This document shows positions 50,390 to 59,806 of a stretch of DNA of 64,000 bases, piece by piece (within the stretch, counting starts at the first letter, position 1; each line of letters starts with the position of its first letter). Source of the stretch: Anaeromassilibacillus sp. An172 (GTDB lineage Bacteria > Bacillota > Clostridia > Oscillospirales > Acutalibacteraceae); contig NZ_NFKS01000013.1 of NCBI RefSeq assembly GCF_002160515.1, positions 1-64,000 on the forward strand, read 5' to 3'. The translations under genes were made by a program, and so were the position numbers. Under the pieces are notes generated by a model. It had not been told where the DNA came from. It was given only the letters and a program-made list of their open reading frames with translations, and searched no databases.

Positions 50390-52342
50390 ATGTGGTTAGG
50401 TGTTGATTATTATCCTGAACAGTGGGACAAATCTATGATTGACAGCGATTTGGACAATATCGTGGAAATGGGCGGAAACGTCATAAGAATTGCTGAATTT
50501 GCTTGGCATCTTATGGAGAAAACAGAGGGACAATACGACTTTTCTTTCTTCGATATGGTTATTGAAAAGGCGAAAGCCAGGGGAATAAAGGTGATTATGG
50601 GAACACCTACCGCTACAATCCCCGCATGGCTTGCAAAGAAACACCCTGATATTCTTTCCGAGTTTGAAAACGGTCAGAAGAGAGTTTTCGGCGGCAGACA
50701 TGTTTACTGCTTTAACAGTCCGGTGCTTTACGAGTATTCGGAAAAAATTATCCGTGAAATGGTAAGCCATTATAAGGGAGAAGAAGCCATTGTTGCATGG
50801 CAGATAGATAACGAGCTTGGCCATGAGGGCAGCGACGTGTGCTACTGCAAAAACTGTCAGGAAGCTTTCAGAAAGTTTCTTTCAGATAAATTTAACGGCG
50901 ATATAGACAAGCTCAACGAAACCTACGGAACAGCTTTTTGGTCACAGGAATACAACGATTTTTCAGAAATTCCAACACCTATGGCAACAATCACTACACA
51001 CAACCCATCTTTGAGAATGGATTGGGAGAGATTCAGAAACAAAAGCATAGTAAATTATGCTGAATTTCAGGTTAAGCTCCTTAAAGAAATCTGCGGCGAT
51101 GTAACTGTTATTCACGATTTCCCCGGCGGCGGTCTTGAAAAGCATATGGATTATTCAGAAGTTGCAAAAAATCTTGATGTTGTCGCCTACAATAATTATC
51201 CGGTGTGGGGCGGACAGAAAGAACCTCTTGCTCCTTTCGAGATAGCTTTTGCGCTGGACTATATAAGAGGTTTAAAAAGACAGAATTTCTGGATTACAGA
51301 AGCGATTATGGGCGCACAGGGTCACGACATAACAGGATTTTTGCCAAGACCTAACCAGGCTAAAATGTGGTCATATCAGGGATTGGCAAGAGGCTGTGAG
51401 TCATTGCTCTATTTCAGATACAGAGGCGCTACAAAGGGCGCAGAGCAGTTCTGCTACGGAATAATAGACGCAGACAATTTAAAGAAAAGAAAGTTCTATG
51501 AAGTTCAGAGTCTTTTTAAGGATGTAAAGAATTACGAAAAAGAACTTACTACACCTATAAAAAGCGATGTGGCAATTCTTTACGATTACGATTCCTTGGC
51601 AGCCTTTAGAATACAGCGTCAAAGCCAGACACTGAACAATATGGAAGAGATGAAAAAGCTTTTCAGACCTTTCTATGAGCTTAATATAAATGTTGATGTT
51701 ATAAATGCACGAGAGGATATAAGCGATTACAAGGTGGTTATAGTTCCTCAGATGATAGTGTATAAGGAAGAGTTTGAAAAGAAGCTGAGAGAGTTTGCCC
51801 AAAACGGCGGTACAGTGGTTATGACATACAGAACCGCTGTAAAGGATAAGGACAACAACCTTGTGCTTAACAAAATTTTACCGGTGAACTTTGATGACTT
51901 TGCAGGCGTGTATGTAGAGGAAACAGAGAGTTTACAAAGCTATGACGCTTTCCCAATCTGCGGAAATGGTGAATACCTTGGCGAAAAGGGAACAGGCGGA
52001 GTTTTCAGAGATATGCTGGTTTGCAAAGGTGCAGAATCTCTTTACAAGTACGGCGATAAGTTCTATGACGAATATTCCGCAATAACCAAAAACAGCTATG
52101 GCAAGGGAACCGTATACTATTTCGGATGCACTCCTGACAGAGAAACAATTAAAAAAATAATGAAAAATATTATCCGTGATGAAAATATAGAATACATTGT
52201 ATCACCTGAAAATATAGAAATAGCTGTAAGAGGCGACGACAGCGGAAAAATTAAAATGATAATCAACCACAACGATTTTGAGGTTGATGTGGACGGAATG
52301 AAGCTTGAAGCCTTTGAAACAAAGATTATACCTATTAAGTAA
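50390..52342 (+). CDS. Glycoside hydrolase family 42 beta-galactosidase
   Basis: 650 residues. TIM-barrel with acid/base Glu in WQIDNELGH (about residue 142) and nucleophile Glu in WITEAIMG; a Cys group CYCKNCQEAF matches the zinc site of many GH42 trimers. Trimerisation (beta-galactosidase A-like) and C-terminal beta domains follow. No signal peptide, so intracellular, acting on imported galactosides. AAAGGAGG 8 bases before the ATG at 50390; the ATG at 50354 lacks a site. No transporter gene adjoins it. Confidence 0.94.
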   Translation: MWLGVDYYPEQWDKSMIDSDLDNIVEMGGNVIRIAEFAWHLMEKTEGQYDFSFFDMVIEKAKARGIKVIMGTPTATIPAWLAKKHPDILSEFENGQKRVFGGRHVYCFNSPVLYEYSEKIIREMVSHYKGEEAIVAWQIDNELGHEGSDVCYCKNCQEAFRKFLSDKFNGDIDKLNETYGTAFWSQEYNDFSEIPTPMATITTHNPSLRMDWERFRNKSIVNYAEFQVKLLKEICGDVTVIHDFPGGGLEKHMDYSEVAKNLDVVAYNNYPVWGGQKEPLAPFEIAFALDYIRGLKRQNFWITEAIMGAQGHDITGFLPRPNQAKMWSYQGLARGCESLLYFRYRGATKGAEQFCYGIIDADNLKKRKFYEVQSLFKDVKNYEKELTTPIKSDVAILYDYDSLAAFRIQRQSQTLNNMEEMKKLFRPFYELNINVDVINAREDISDYKVVIVPQMIVYKEEFEKKLREFAQNGGTVVMTYRTAVKDKDNNLVLNKILPVNFDDFAGVYVEETESLQSYDAFPICGNGEYLGEKGTGGVFRDMLVCKGAESLYKYGDKFYDEYSAITKNSYGKGTVYYFGCTPDRETIKKIMKNIIRDENIEYIVSPENIEIAVRGDDSGKIKMIINHNDFEVDVDGMKLEAFETKIIPIK

Positions 52343-52372
52343 TTGATAAAATATATTTGAATAACCTCATAA

Positions 52373-52415
52373 AAACCAAAGCGCCGCAGATCAGTGACCT
52401 GCGGCGCTTTGGTTT
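52373..52415. terminator. Strong bidirectional terminator
   Basis: AAACCAAAGCGCCGCAG and CTGCGGCGCTTTGGTTT form a 17-bp perfect stem between convergent genes. Confidence 0.88.
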
Positions 52416-52429
52416 CATGTATGTTTGGT

Positions 52430-52711
52430 TTAGGAAAAAGTCTTTTTGTAAAGATCGTCCTGCATGGGCAGGTGGGTTACATATCCAACGGGAATAAGGT
52501 TTTCGGTGGCTTTTATCACCGCTTTTGCGCCCTCTTCTCCAAAGGCTCCGCACAGCTCTATGCAGTCTATGCCCTTTTGTAAAAGCTTTTTGCTCTCCTC
52601 ACAGGCTTCCTGAAGATTTTTAACGCCGATTATCTGGGCGGTTCCATTATGAATTGACTGCTTATCCTTTGGATATTCAAAATCTCCCATTATTATAAAA
52701 GCAAATTTCAT
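52430..52711 (-). CDS. DUF6506-like small protein
   Basis: 93 residues. Start FAIIMGDF-like (KFAFIIMGDFEYPKD), then TAQIIGVKN and IELCGAFGEEGA-AVI and IPVGYVTHLP, the pattern I associate with DUF6506. Alpha/beta, cytoplasmic, function unknown. GAAAGGATG precedes the ATG. It follows the histidine-kinase gene on the same strand after 27 bases and may be in that operon. Confidence 0.72.
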   Translation of the reverse strand: MKFAFIIMGDFEYPKDKQSIHNGTAQIIGVKNLQEACEESKKLLQKGIDCIELCGAFGEEGAKAVIKATENLIPVGYVTHLPMQDDLYKKTFS

Positions 52712-52738
52712 TTTTTATCATCCTTTCAGAACATCGGC

Positions 52739-54835
52739 TTAAAAGCCGTCTTTAGTCCATATATCATCGTTGTTTATTTCTATGAAATCCATATTCTTTT
52801 CATGGGATTTGGAGTTTGATATTTTGATTTCTTCTCCCAACAGCTCGTAATCCTCTGTAAGTGCCGGCTCGTTTTTTACGGCAAAGACAGGGAAGTTAAG
52901 TACAACTTTGAAAAGGTCGCCGTCGATTTTTATTTCAAAGGTTCCGTTTTGGGTTTCCGTAAGGCTTTTGGCTATTGAAAGTCCCAAGCCGCTTCCCTCG
53001 GTATTTCTTGAGCTGTCGCCTCGCACAAATCTTTCCGTAAGCTCTTCGGCGGTTATGTTTAAAGGCTGTGCGGAGATATTTTTTACTGTTATTTCCGCAT
53101 TTGTTCCGTTCAGTCTTGTGGATATATAAACTCTTGTTCCCGGCAAAGAGTATTTGCAGATGTTTGAATAAAGATTGTTGAAAACTCTCCAAAGCAAGGT
53201 TCCGTCTGCGGTTATTTTGAGATTTCTAACGTTGTGTTCTGTAACTGCGGTTAGCTGGGAATTTTCAAATCTGTCGAAAAATTCTCCGTTTACCTGAGAT
53301 AAAAATTCCTCTATGTCTATTTCCGAAAGCTCTGCCTTTACGTTGCCTGTAGAAGCTTTTGAAACCTCTATAAGGTCTTCAATAAGATGCTTGAGCCTTT
53401 TTGATTGTTTGTCCAGAATGTCAAGGTATTCCTTTGACTTGGGACTGTTTGGGTCTTCATTTTTCATAAGGTCAACATAATTTATTATAGAGGTCAGCGG
53501 GGTTTTCAGGTCGTGGGAAACATTGGTTATAAGCTCAGTTTTAAAACGCTCGCTTTTTATGCTTTTCTCAAGAGCGACGGACATTCCCTCCTTTGTGTGG
53601 TTAAGGGACTCGGCGAATTTTCTGAAAAACAGCATATAGGAATTGCTGTCTGTAAGTGCGTATTCTCCTTTTTCAAGGGCTTGGGTTTCCTTTCTCAGTC
53701 TGTCCAGGTTTGAAAGGAAAAGACAGATAAATATCAAAACGCCTATGTTAAAGGCAATGGTGAGAAATACGGAAACTCCTTTTAGGCTTGCCAACGAAAA
53801 TATTAAAAACATATTTACAATTATGTAGATAAGAAAACTGAGTATTCCCACAAACACGGCGGAAGAATTTTTTACAATAAAAATCGCCGCTTTCTTTGCC
53901 TGTACACATATAAAATGAATAAGTCTGGGGATAAGGAAATTTTTCCAGAATGGCAGAACCTTGTTTGTGGACGCCTTTATTCTTGCCGCCATGGACACTA
54001 TAAATGGCACAAGTATAATATTTACAATAAGAAAAGGCGGAACCGATAGCAGCGCAGTCTGCGGAAGCAGTGGCTTTAATCCGTCGTAACGGTATGGCAT
54101 CATGTAAATTTCGGCGATTCCCCTTGCTGTGAAAAACAGCGCAGCTATGTATACTGCTAAAATTATTTCGATTGGTATTCTGTTGTAAAAATTGAGAAAT
54201 ATGGTATCGCTGTTCTTTTTGTGGCCTACTCCTGCACACAGGAAAATCAAAAGAACAATAAACAAAAGTGAAAAGATAATAGAAGCAGCAACAAAAACAT
54301 TGTGGTAATCCTTCATATAGGCATAGGACTCAAACGCCGCTTTGTATTTGTCGTCATTTTTAAGCTCTCTGTCAAGAACAAGCTTTGTGATAATGGTTGT
54401 TTCCGGGTCGTAGGAAGCTGTCATTTCAACCACGGTGGACAGACCTTCTGAAATTTGAAGACGATTGTTAAAATAAAGGGATGTGTTGGTATTATCCTTA
54501 GCTGAATATACAAGTACCTGCAAATTGGATCTATCCGCTGAATAGCTTGCAAGATAAGAGGAATCCACCATTTGATATGCTGAAAACAAAGAGCATATGT
54601 TGTAAGCATCGTCTGTTAAAAGCTCCATGCACTGGTCGCTTTCCAAAAAAGAATGCATTTGGTAATCCTCTTTTGTAATGTAATTTGGTTGTTCGGCGGT
54701 TTCATCATCATTGTAAAAATCCTGATTTATGTTTGTCATTGTGGCGATTATGGAGAATATAGCCATATAGGAGATAACAGGAGTGAGAATTACGCATATT
54801 ATTTTTACAGCGGAGTTGGAAACAAAGTTCTTCAT
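52739..54835 (-). CDS. Sensor histidine kinase with large multi-pass membrane domain
   Basis: 698 residues. An N-terminal membrane segment (about 12-34), an extracellular domain (about 35-180) and then five or six further hydrophobic segments (about 180-390). The kinase core has the phospho-acceptor His441 in NVSHDLKTPLTS and the G box GSGLGLSIAKS. The stop-start overlap of 4 bases with the response-regulator gene shows co-translation. The multi-pass layout resembles kinases that sense cell-wall-active compounds, but the signal is unknown. Confidence 0.92.
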   Translation of the reverse strand: MKNFVSNSAVKIICVILTPVISYMAIFSIIATMTNINQDFYNDDETAEQPNYITKEDYQMHSFLESDQCMELLTDDAYNICSLFSAYQMVDSSYLASYSADRSNLQVLVYSAKDNTNTSLYFNNRLQISEGLSTVVEMTASYDPETTIITKLVLDRELKNDDKYKAAFESYAYMKDYHNVFVAASIIFSLLFIVLLIFLCAGVGHKKNSDTIFLNFYNRIPIEIILAVYIAALFFTARGIAEIYMMPYRYDGLKPLLPQTALLSVPPFLIVNIILVPFIVSMAARIKASTNKVLPFWKNFLIPRLIHFICVQAKKAAIFIVKNSSAVFVGILSFLIYIIVNMFLIFSLASLKGVSVFLTIAFNIGVLIFICLFLSNLDRLRKETQALEKGEYALTDSNSYMLFFRKFAESLNHTKEGMSVALEKSIKSERFKTELITNVSHDLKTPLTSIINYVDLMKNEDPNSPKSKEYLDILDKQSKRLKHLIEDLIEVSKASTGNVKAELSEIDIEEFLSQVNGEFFDRFENSQLTAVTEHNVRNLKITADGTLLWRVFNNLYSNICKYSLPGTRVYISTRLNGTNAEITVKNISAQPLNITAEELTERFVRGDSSRNTEGSGLGLSIAKSLTETQNGTFEIKIDGDLFKVVLNFPVFAVKNEPALTEDYELLGEEIKISNSKSHEKNMDFIEINNDDIWTKDGF

Positions 54836-55539
54836 ATTTTATTTCCCCTTTCGTCAAATCCGAATACATACCCATGTCCCCATAAAACCTTTATGTACAT
54901 GGGCTCTTCCGGATTTATTTCTATCTTTTTTCTCAAATGTCTTATGTGAACTGCTATTGTCTGACCGGGAGAGGATGTGTCCTCGTTCCAGATATGATGA
55001 TAAATTTCTTTTGAGGAAAATGTTTTTCCGGGATTTTCCATAAAGAGTTTTAATATAGTATATTGTGTGGAGGTTAGCTGTACCGGTTCTCCGTCAACTG
55101 TCACTTTCTTTGAATCCGGGTCAAGGGTAATTCCTCCTATTGTTATGGTGTGTGGCTTTTTCTCAATTCCGCCCAGCCGCAGATATCTTCTAAGCTGGGA
55201 ACGAACTCTTGCGCAGACCTCCGCAGGCTGAAAAGGCTTTGTTATGTAATCGTCTCCGCCGACTTCAAGGCCTGTTATCTTGTCGTTGTCCTCGCTTTTG
55301 GCAGTTAAGAAAATAATTGGCATGTTATACTTTTCTCTTATTTTTTCGGCGGTTTGAAGTCCGTCTGCAACCGGCATCATTATATCCATAAGCACAAGAT
55401 GGATTTCATTGCTTCCTATAATTTCAAGAGCTTCTTTTCCATTAAAAGCCTCAAAAATGTTATATTCTGGATTGTCAAGGTATATTTTTAACGCCTTTAC
55501 AATATATTTATCGTCGTCACAAATCAAAATATTGTACAT
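54832..55539 (-). CDS. OmpR/PhoB-family response regulator
   Basis: 235 residues. Receiver domain with acidic pair DDD (8-10), phospho-acceptor Asp52 in LMDIMMP and Lys in TKPF, then a winged-helix DNA-binding domain (about 135-228) with TSTQYTILKLFMENPGKTFS and VHIRHLRKKIE. AAAGGAG precedes the ATG at 55539. Partner of the downstream kinase. Targets not visible; the divergent glycosyltransferase gene at 55756 is a candidate only by position. Confidence 0.94.
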   Translation of the reverse strand: MYNILICDDDKYIVKALKIYLDNPEYNIFEAFNGKEALEIIGSNEIHLVLMDIMMPVADGLQTAEKIREKYNMPIIFLTAKSEDNDKITGLEVGGDDYITKPFQPAEVCARVRSQLRRYLRLGGIEKKPHTITIGGITLDPDSKKVTVDGEPVQLTSTQYTILKLFMENPGKTFSSKEIYHHIWNEDTSSPGQTIAVHIRHLRKKIEINPEEPMYIKVLWGHGYVFGFDERGNKI

Positions 55540-55683
55540 AAAAGAATGCTCCTTTGCTTTGTTTGATTATATTATACCACTTAACAGGTGTATGTTTAAA
55601 GGTTGCAATTATTAAGAATTTATTAAATTTTTGAAAAACAGATGACTTTTTTTTAGATATTTGATAAATTAAGTACATTGAGG

Positions 55684-55712
55684 TTGATTTCTTATGAAAT
55701 TATTATTATAAT
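55684..55712 (+). promoter_or_regulatory. Promoter of the glycosyltransferase gene
   Basis: TTGATT (55684-55689), 17-base spacer, TATAAT (55707-55712). Confidence 0.68.
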
Positions 55713-55755
55713 GGTGGTTATGGAATAATATACTGTAGAAAAGGAGGACAAGGTG

Positions 55756-57066
55756 ATGAATTGGGTCGATTTTTTTGTGGACGCTGCGATGGTTATAGGG
55801 ATACCTCTTACTGTTATGGGCTTTTACTTTTTAATCGTAGCTCTATTTTCCTTGAAAAAAGAAGTAAGGTATAAAGCTTCAGCGCCTGAAAAGAAATTTG
55901 CCGTTGTAATTGCAGCCAGAAATGAGGCCGCTGTAATCGGCAAGTTGGTTGACAGTTTGTGTTCGCAAAAATATCCCAAAGAACTTTACAAAATTTTTGT
56001 AGTTCCTAATAATTGTACTGATAATACGGAAGAGGTGGCAAGAAGACATGGTGCCGAGATTGTTCACTGCACTGTTCCTGTAAAAACAAAGGGAGAGGTG
56101 CTTCACCATGCGCTGCCAAAGATAATGAACGGTTTTGACGCAATTTGTGTTTTTGACGCCGACAATATTGTTGACGAAAACTTTCTTGCGGAAATGAACA
56201 ACGCTTTTTGTGCAGGCGCAAAATGCGCACAGGGTTACAGAGACAGTAAAAACCCATACACAAACTGGTTGTCCGGTTCTTACACGTTATATTATAAAAT
56301 GATAAACTTTATTCAAAACAGAGCAAGGTCAAATGCTAAGCTTTCAGCACTTATAAACGGTACAGGTTTTGCCGTAAGCTGTGACCTTATCAATCAAATC
56401 GGTGGATGGAATACAAAGACATTGGTAGAAGACCTTGAGTTTTCTGTTCATTGTATTCTTGCAGGGGAAAAGGTACACTGGGTTCCTGCCGCTTTAACTT
56501 ATGATGAACATCCTGTTAAATTCGGTCAGTCAGTTACCCAGAGAAAACGCTGGACCAGCGGAACTTTACATGTGTCAGCCCTCTACATACCAAAGTTTTT
56601 CAAGGCTTTTAGAAAACAAAAGAAGTTTGCTTTCTTGGACGCACTTTTGGTGCTTTGTCTGCCCTATGTGCAGCTGCTTTCAATGTTCCTTGCAGTGGTA
56701 ACCGCATTGCCTGTTATTATAGATAGTTTTACAAAGCCCGACGGCTTCCAGAAAATTCTTGAGTTTGTAGGAATTCCTTTGGCGTTTTCCTATGCGGGAC
56801 TTTCTTTTGGATGCGTAATTCTTTCCTTTATAAAACCGAGAATGGCTATAGGAATAACCAAAGGGGTATTGAGCTTCTGGATATTTATGGCTACATGGAT
56901 TCCTATTCAGATTTTCTGTGCAATAAAGCGCACAACAACCTGGAAGCAGATAGACCATACCGGAAATGAAAACAGCAGATCTGTAAATAAAAAACAGTAT
57001 AAAGCTGCAAAGCAAAGCCAGGAACAGAGAAGATCAAGAAAGATTGCTTCTGTAAGGGTAGATTAA
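55756..57066 (+). CDS. Family 2 glycosyltransferase, membrane-bound processive type
   Basis: 436 residues. One N-terminal membrane helix (about 8-32), a GT2 catalytic domain with AARNEAAVIGKLVDSL, the nucleotide-sugar motif DADN, the acceptor motif VEDLEFS and QRKRW (all of the D, D, ED, QxxRW set), then three or four C-terminal membrane helices and a basic tail. The set is typical of cellulose-synthase-like enzymes making polysaccharide. The exact sugar is unknown. AAAGGAGG sits 8 bases before the ATG at 55756. Ends in a terminator, no other polysaccharide genes adjoin. Confidence 0.88.
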   Translation: MNWVDFFVDAAMVIGIPLTVMGFYFLIVALFSLKKEVRYKASAPEKKFAVVIAARNEAAVIGKLVDSLCSQKYPKELYKIFVVPNNCTDNTEEVARRHGAEIVHCTVPVKTKGEVLHHALPKIMNGFDAICVFDADNIVDENFLAEMNNAFCAGAKCAQGYRDSKNPYTNWLSGSYTLYYKMINFIQNRARSNAKLSALINGTGFAVSCDLINQIGGWNTKTLVEDLEFSVHCILAGEKVHWVPAALTYDEHPVKFGQSVTQRKRWTSGTLHVSALYIPKFFKAFRKQKKFAFLDALLVLCLPYVQLLSMFLAVVTALPVIIDSFTKPDGFQKILEFVGIPLAFSYAGLSFGCVILSFIKPRMAIGITKGVLSFWIFMATWIPIQIFCAIKRTTTWKQIDHTGNENSRSVNKKQYKAAKQSQEQRRSRKIASVRVD

Positions 57067-57086
57067 AATTAAATAATAAAAAATTT

Positions 57087-57115
57087 GAGCTGCGCAAAAA
57101 CGCAGCTCTTTTTTT
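57087..57115 (+). terminator. Terminator of the glycosyltransferase gene
   Basis: GAGCTGCG (57087-57094) and CGCAGCTC (57101-57108), then seven T. Confidence 0.9.
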
Positions 57116-57186
57116 GTAACCCGGTTACGGATAATCCGTCGGATTTTGTGTATAATTTATCCATAAAAGCAAAAGGAAGTGTAAAT

Positions 57187-57498
57187 ATGGGATTTTTTAA
57201 TATATTCGGTGGAAACAATAATTTTGATTTGATTATGGACGAGGCAAGAAAAGACAGCAGCGGTGTAATTCTCGATGTGAGAACACCTGAGGAGTTTTTC
57301 GACGGCAGAGTTCCCGGAGCAGTAAATGTTCCGCTTGACAGCCTGGAAAATGCTTCACTTGATAAATCTAAAAAATATTATGTTTACTGCCACAGCGGAG
57401 CAAGAAGTACAGTCGCCTGCGGATATCTGAAAAAACATGGCTATGACTGTATCAATGCGGGCGGTATCATGAGCTACAGAGGAAATATAGAAAGATAA
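57187..57498 (+). CDS. Single-domain rhodanese
   Basis: 103 residues. Rhodanese fold with LDVRTPEEF and the active-site loop YCHSGARS (Cys persulfide). Probable sulfur-carrier or sulfurtransferase, cytoplasmic. AAAGGAAG precedes the ATG at 57187; a TATAAT at 57151 may be its -10 box. Followed by a terminator shared with the convergent CorA gene. Confidence 0.9.
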   Translation: MGFFNIFGGNNNFDLIMDEARKDSSGVILDVRTPEEFFDGRVPGAVNVPLDSLENASLDKSKKYYVYCHSGARSTVACGYLKKHGYDCINAGGIMSYRGNIER

Positions 57499-57503
57499 TA
57501 ACT

Positions 57504-57543
57504 AAAAGGGAAACAAGACGCAGAGCCTTGTTTCCCTTTTTTT
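57504..57543. terminator. Bidirectional terminator between rhodanese and CorA genes
   Basis: AAAAGGGAAACAAG (57504-57517) and CTTGTTTCCCTTTT (57527-57540), 14-bp perfect stem. Confidence 0.88.
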
Positions 57544-58474
57544 AAAGCATTTTCTTTTTCTTAAAGTAGATTATCTCTGCCACAATTATAATGACGCTTA
57601 GAATAATCACTGCCAAATAGCCGTAATTCCATTTAAAGGCAAGCATGTTGGAAAAGTTCATACCGTACCATCCTGCAATAAGGGTGAGGGGGAGAAAGAT
57701 GGTTGTGACAACGGTGAGAAAGGTTATAACCTTGTTTTGCTGTGCGGCAAGCTGGGACTGATAAAGCTCACGTATTTGCAAAAGGTATTCAATAAGTCTT
57801 TCCGTGTGATTATGAAGTCTTTCGGTTCTGTTTGTGTACACCTGCCACAAGGCACATTCCTCCGGTGAAAGTATGCCGGAGAAGTTTTCCTCCATGTCCT
57901 GTCCCAAGTCGGTGAGCTGGTCGTAATAGGCATGAAGTTTTGAAAGAATTTTTCTGTATCTGAGAATGTCCTCGTAAAAATTCTGGGGGATAGTGCTTAA
58001 AAGACTTTCTTCAAGCTTTGAAAGCTCGTCCTCTATATTTTGAAGATAGATGGAATCGTTTCTTATCAGGTACTCCAAAACTCCCAAGAAAAATTTTACA
58101 AGTGAGCTTTTTCCAAAGGTGTGTTTTTCCAGTCGTAAAAATATGCTGTTTATTTCCTGATTGTCCGAGATGAAAATAATCTCATCCTTGCCCAAATAAA
58201 AGCCGAAGGTCTGCTGAGGGTTTTCATCATAGGGGAAAGTGGGAGTTTTGATTGTTCCCAAAATACAGTCGGAAAAGGCGTCCGACCTGCAATGCTTTAT
58301 ATTTTCCACGTCCGACAGCAGGTAATCACAGTGAGGGTAGTTTTCGCTTATAATTTTAAATTCCTTTGAGCTCATCACAGAAACTCTTTTGTTTGCTCTG
58401 TGAGCTGGAAAATCCTCTTCCTGAGGAAATCCGGAGAGTGTTCCCTTGTTTGTATTGAAAATATATTCGGTCAT
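57542..58474 (-). CDS. corA: CorA-family divalent-cation transporter
   Basis: 310 residues. N-terminal cytoplasmic domain, long stalk helix and two C-terminal membrane helices separated by the loop YGMNFSNM, the GMN signature of CorA channels. Ends in KKKKML. Imports Mg2+ (or Co2+/Zn2+ in some branches). The ATG at 58474 is 10 bases after AAAGGG; the GTG at 58483 is too close. Convergent with the rhodanese gene. Confidence 0.9.
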   Translation of the reverse strand: MTEYIFNTNKGTLSGFPQEEDFPAHRANKRVSVMSSKEFKIISENYPHCDYLLSDVENIKHCRSDAFSDCILGTIKTPTFPYDENPQQTFGFYLGKDEIIFISDNQEINSIFLRLEKHTFGKSSLVKFFLGVLEYLIRNDSIYLQNIEDELSKLEESLLSTIPQNFYEDILRYRKILSKLHAYYDQLTDLGQDMEENFSGILSPEECALWQVYTNRTERLHNHTERLIEYLLQIRELYQSQLAAQQNKVITFLTVVTTIFLPLTLIAGWYGMNFSNMLAFKWNYGYLAVIILSVIIIVAEIIYFKKKKML

Positions 58475-58583
58475 ATTTATCACGCCCTTTTTTATAATTA
58501 TAGCACAGCTTTTCCGATTGAGCTGTAAATATCCTGTAAAAAATTCGGATTATAAGATATTTAATAAAAAAATAAAAATATGC

Positions 58584-58613
58584 TTGACATATAGTGGTTT
58601 ATTAGTGTATAAT
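58584..58613 (+). promoter_or_regulatory. Promoter of tRNA-Ser
   Basis: TTGACA (58584-58589), 18-base spacer, TATAAT (58608-58613); the tRNA begins 20 bases later. Confidence 0.82.
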
Positions 58614-58632
58614 AGGCGAGTAAGCCACTGAT

Positions 58633-58722
58633 GGAGAGATGTCCGAGAGGCCGAAGGAGCATGATTGGAAATCATGTGTACGGGTTACCGTACCAGGGGT
58701 TCAAATCCCCTTCTCTCCGCCA
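58633..58722 (+). tRNA. tRNA-Ser (anticodon GGA)
   Basis: 90 bases. Acceptor GGAGAGA pairs with TCTCTCC; anticodon arm ATGATTGGAAATCAT with GGA; long variable arm TACGGGTTACCGTA typical of serine; T arm GGGGTTCAAATCCCC; discriminator G and encoded CCA. Confidence 0.96.
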
Positions 58723-58723
58723 T

Positions 58724-58752
58724 AAAACCGCTGATTTTTCAGCGGTTTTTTT
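58724..58752 (+). terminator. Terminator of tRNA-Ser
   Basis: AAAACCGCTGA (58724-58734) and TCAGCGGTTTT around TTTT, then T-run. Confidence 0.88.
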
Positions 58753-58756
58753 ATGC

Positions 58757-58787
58757 TAAAAACGCACTTGTTTAATCAAGTGCGTTT
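58757..58787 (-). terminator. Terminator overlapping the end of the HAD gene
   Basis: On the minus strand AAAACGCACTTG and CAAGTGCGTTTTT enclose ATTAAA; the HAD stop codon lies in the hairpin. Confidence 0.8.
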
Positions 58788-59608
58788 TCCTTTAATATTT
58801 TGTTTATAACCCATGCCACGCCGCTTTCTGTATTTCTTGGCGCAGAATAATTTGCCGCAAGCTTTGCTTTTTCTACGGCGTTTTCCACAGCGTAGGAATT
58901 TTTTGTCAGTGAAAGCATCTCGATATCGTTTCCGCTGTCGCCGATAACAGCTATTTCGTCCATTGAGTAACCTTTTATTTTGCAGAATTCCTTTACACCG
59001 TTTGCTTTGTTTACGCCTTTGTTTGTTATCTCAAGGTTAAGCTCCAGGGTGTAGGAAAGCTCAAACTCCTCTAAAAGCAGTGTATTGTTTATTACATCTA
59101 TTCTGTTATCCAAATCGGTGAAGAAGAAGGTTATTTTCTCAACGCTTTTATTTCTGTTTTTTACGTACTCGTAAAGGTTTTCAACCTCTTTACATCCGTA
59201 CATTAAAAACTCTGCCACATCAGGGCAAACAGGAGAGCCTGCAAGACGTTTTTCCCAGTCCTTTTGATAATGTACCTGACCGTCAAGAAAAGCCATTACA
59301 CAGCATTTAGAAGCCCCTTCGGTGGACATAAGCTCAAGTGCGTCTTTACAGGAAATATAATTCTTATAAAGAATAATGTTTTTCTGTCTGTCAAATACGG
59401 TGGCGCCGTTGGTGAGAATGAAATTTCTGATTTTTTCCACGGATTTTAACTGTTGGGGAACATCGGATATTGCACGGCCGGTTGTGGGTATAAAATCAAT
59501 ACCGCTGTTTAAAGCCGCAGTTATGGCGTCGATGTTTTCCTGTGAAGTTTTAAAATTGTCAATGAGCAGTGTTCCGTCAAGGTCTGAAAAAACAGCTTTA
59601 ATTTTCAT
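58772..59608 (-). CDS. HAD-family hydrolase, Cof/YbiV subgroup
   Basis: 278 residues. HAD motif I FSDLDGTLL (nucleophile Asp), motif II TTGRAI, conserved Lys in NKGVNKANG and motif IV IGDSGNDIEML; the cap domain in the middle is of the C2 type. Cytoplasmic phosphatase for sugar phosphates or flavin-type substrates; the true substrate is unknown. GGAGGGAG precedes the ATG. Confidence 0.93.
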   Translation of the reverse strand: MKIKAVFSDLDGTLLIDNFKTSQENIDAITAALNSGIDFIPTTGRAISDVPQQLKSVEKIRNFILTNGATVFDRQKNIILYKNYISCKDALELMSTEGASKCCVMAFLDGQVHYQKDWEKRLAGSPVCPDVAEFLMYGCKEVENLYEYVKNRNKSVEKITFFFTDLDNRIDVINNTLLLEEFELSYTLELNLEITNKGVNKANGVKEFCKIKGYSMDEIAVIGDSGNDIEMLSLTKNSYAVENAVEKAKLAANYSAPRNTESGVAWVINKILKENALD

Positions 59609-59743
59609 GGGACTCCCTCCGTTTTTTATCCGCAGAAATTTCGGACATAAATTTTAATATTTGCTGGTTTATGTGATGCTATAATATAATTTAAAACAAA
59701 CTGTAAATACCCTTTGTAATATCACATAAAACAACAGAATTAT

Positions 59744-59776
59744 AACAGCGGCAAAGCCTTAGACTGTGCCGCTGTT
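59744..59776 (-). terminator. Hairpin after the hydrogenase gene
   Basis: AACAGCGGCA (59744-59753) and TGCCGCTGTT (59767-59776), 10-bp perfect stem; T-richness downstream on the minus strand is modest. Confidence 0.65.
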
Positions 59777-59806
59777 ATTTTATTCAAGATTATAAATTCT
59801 GGTTAA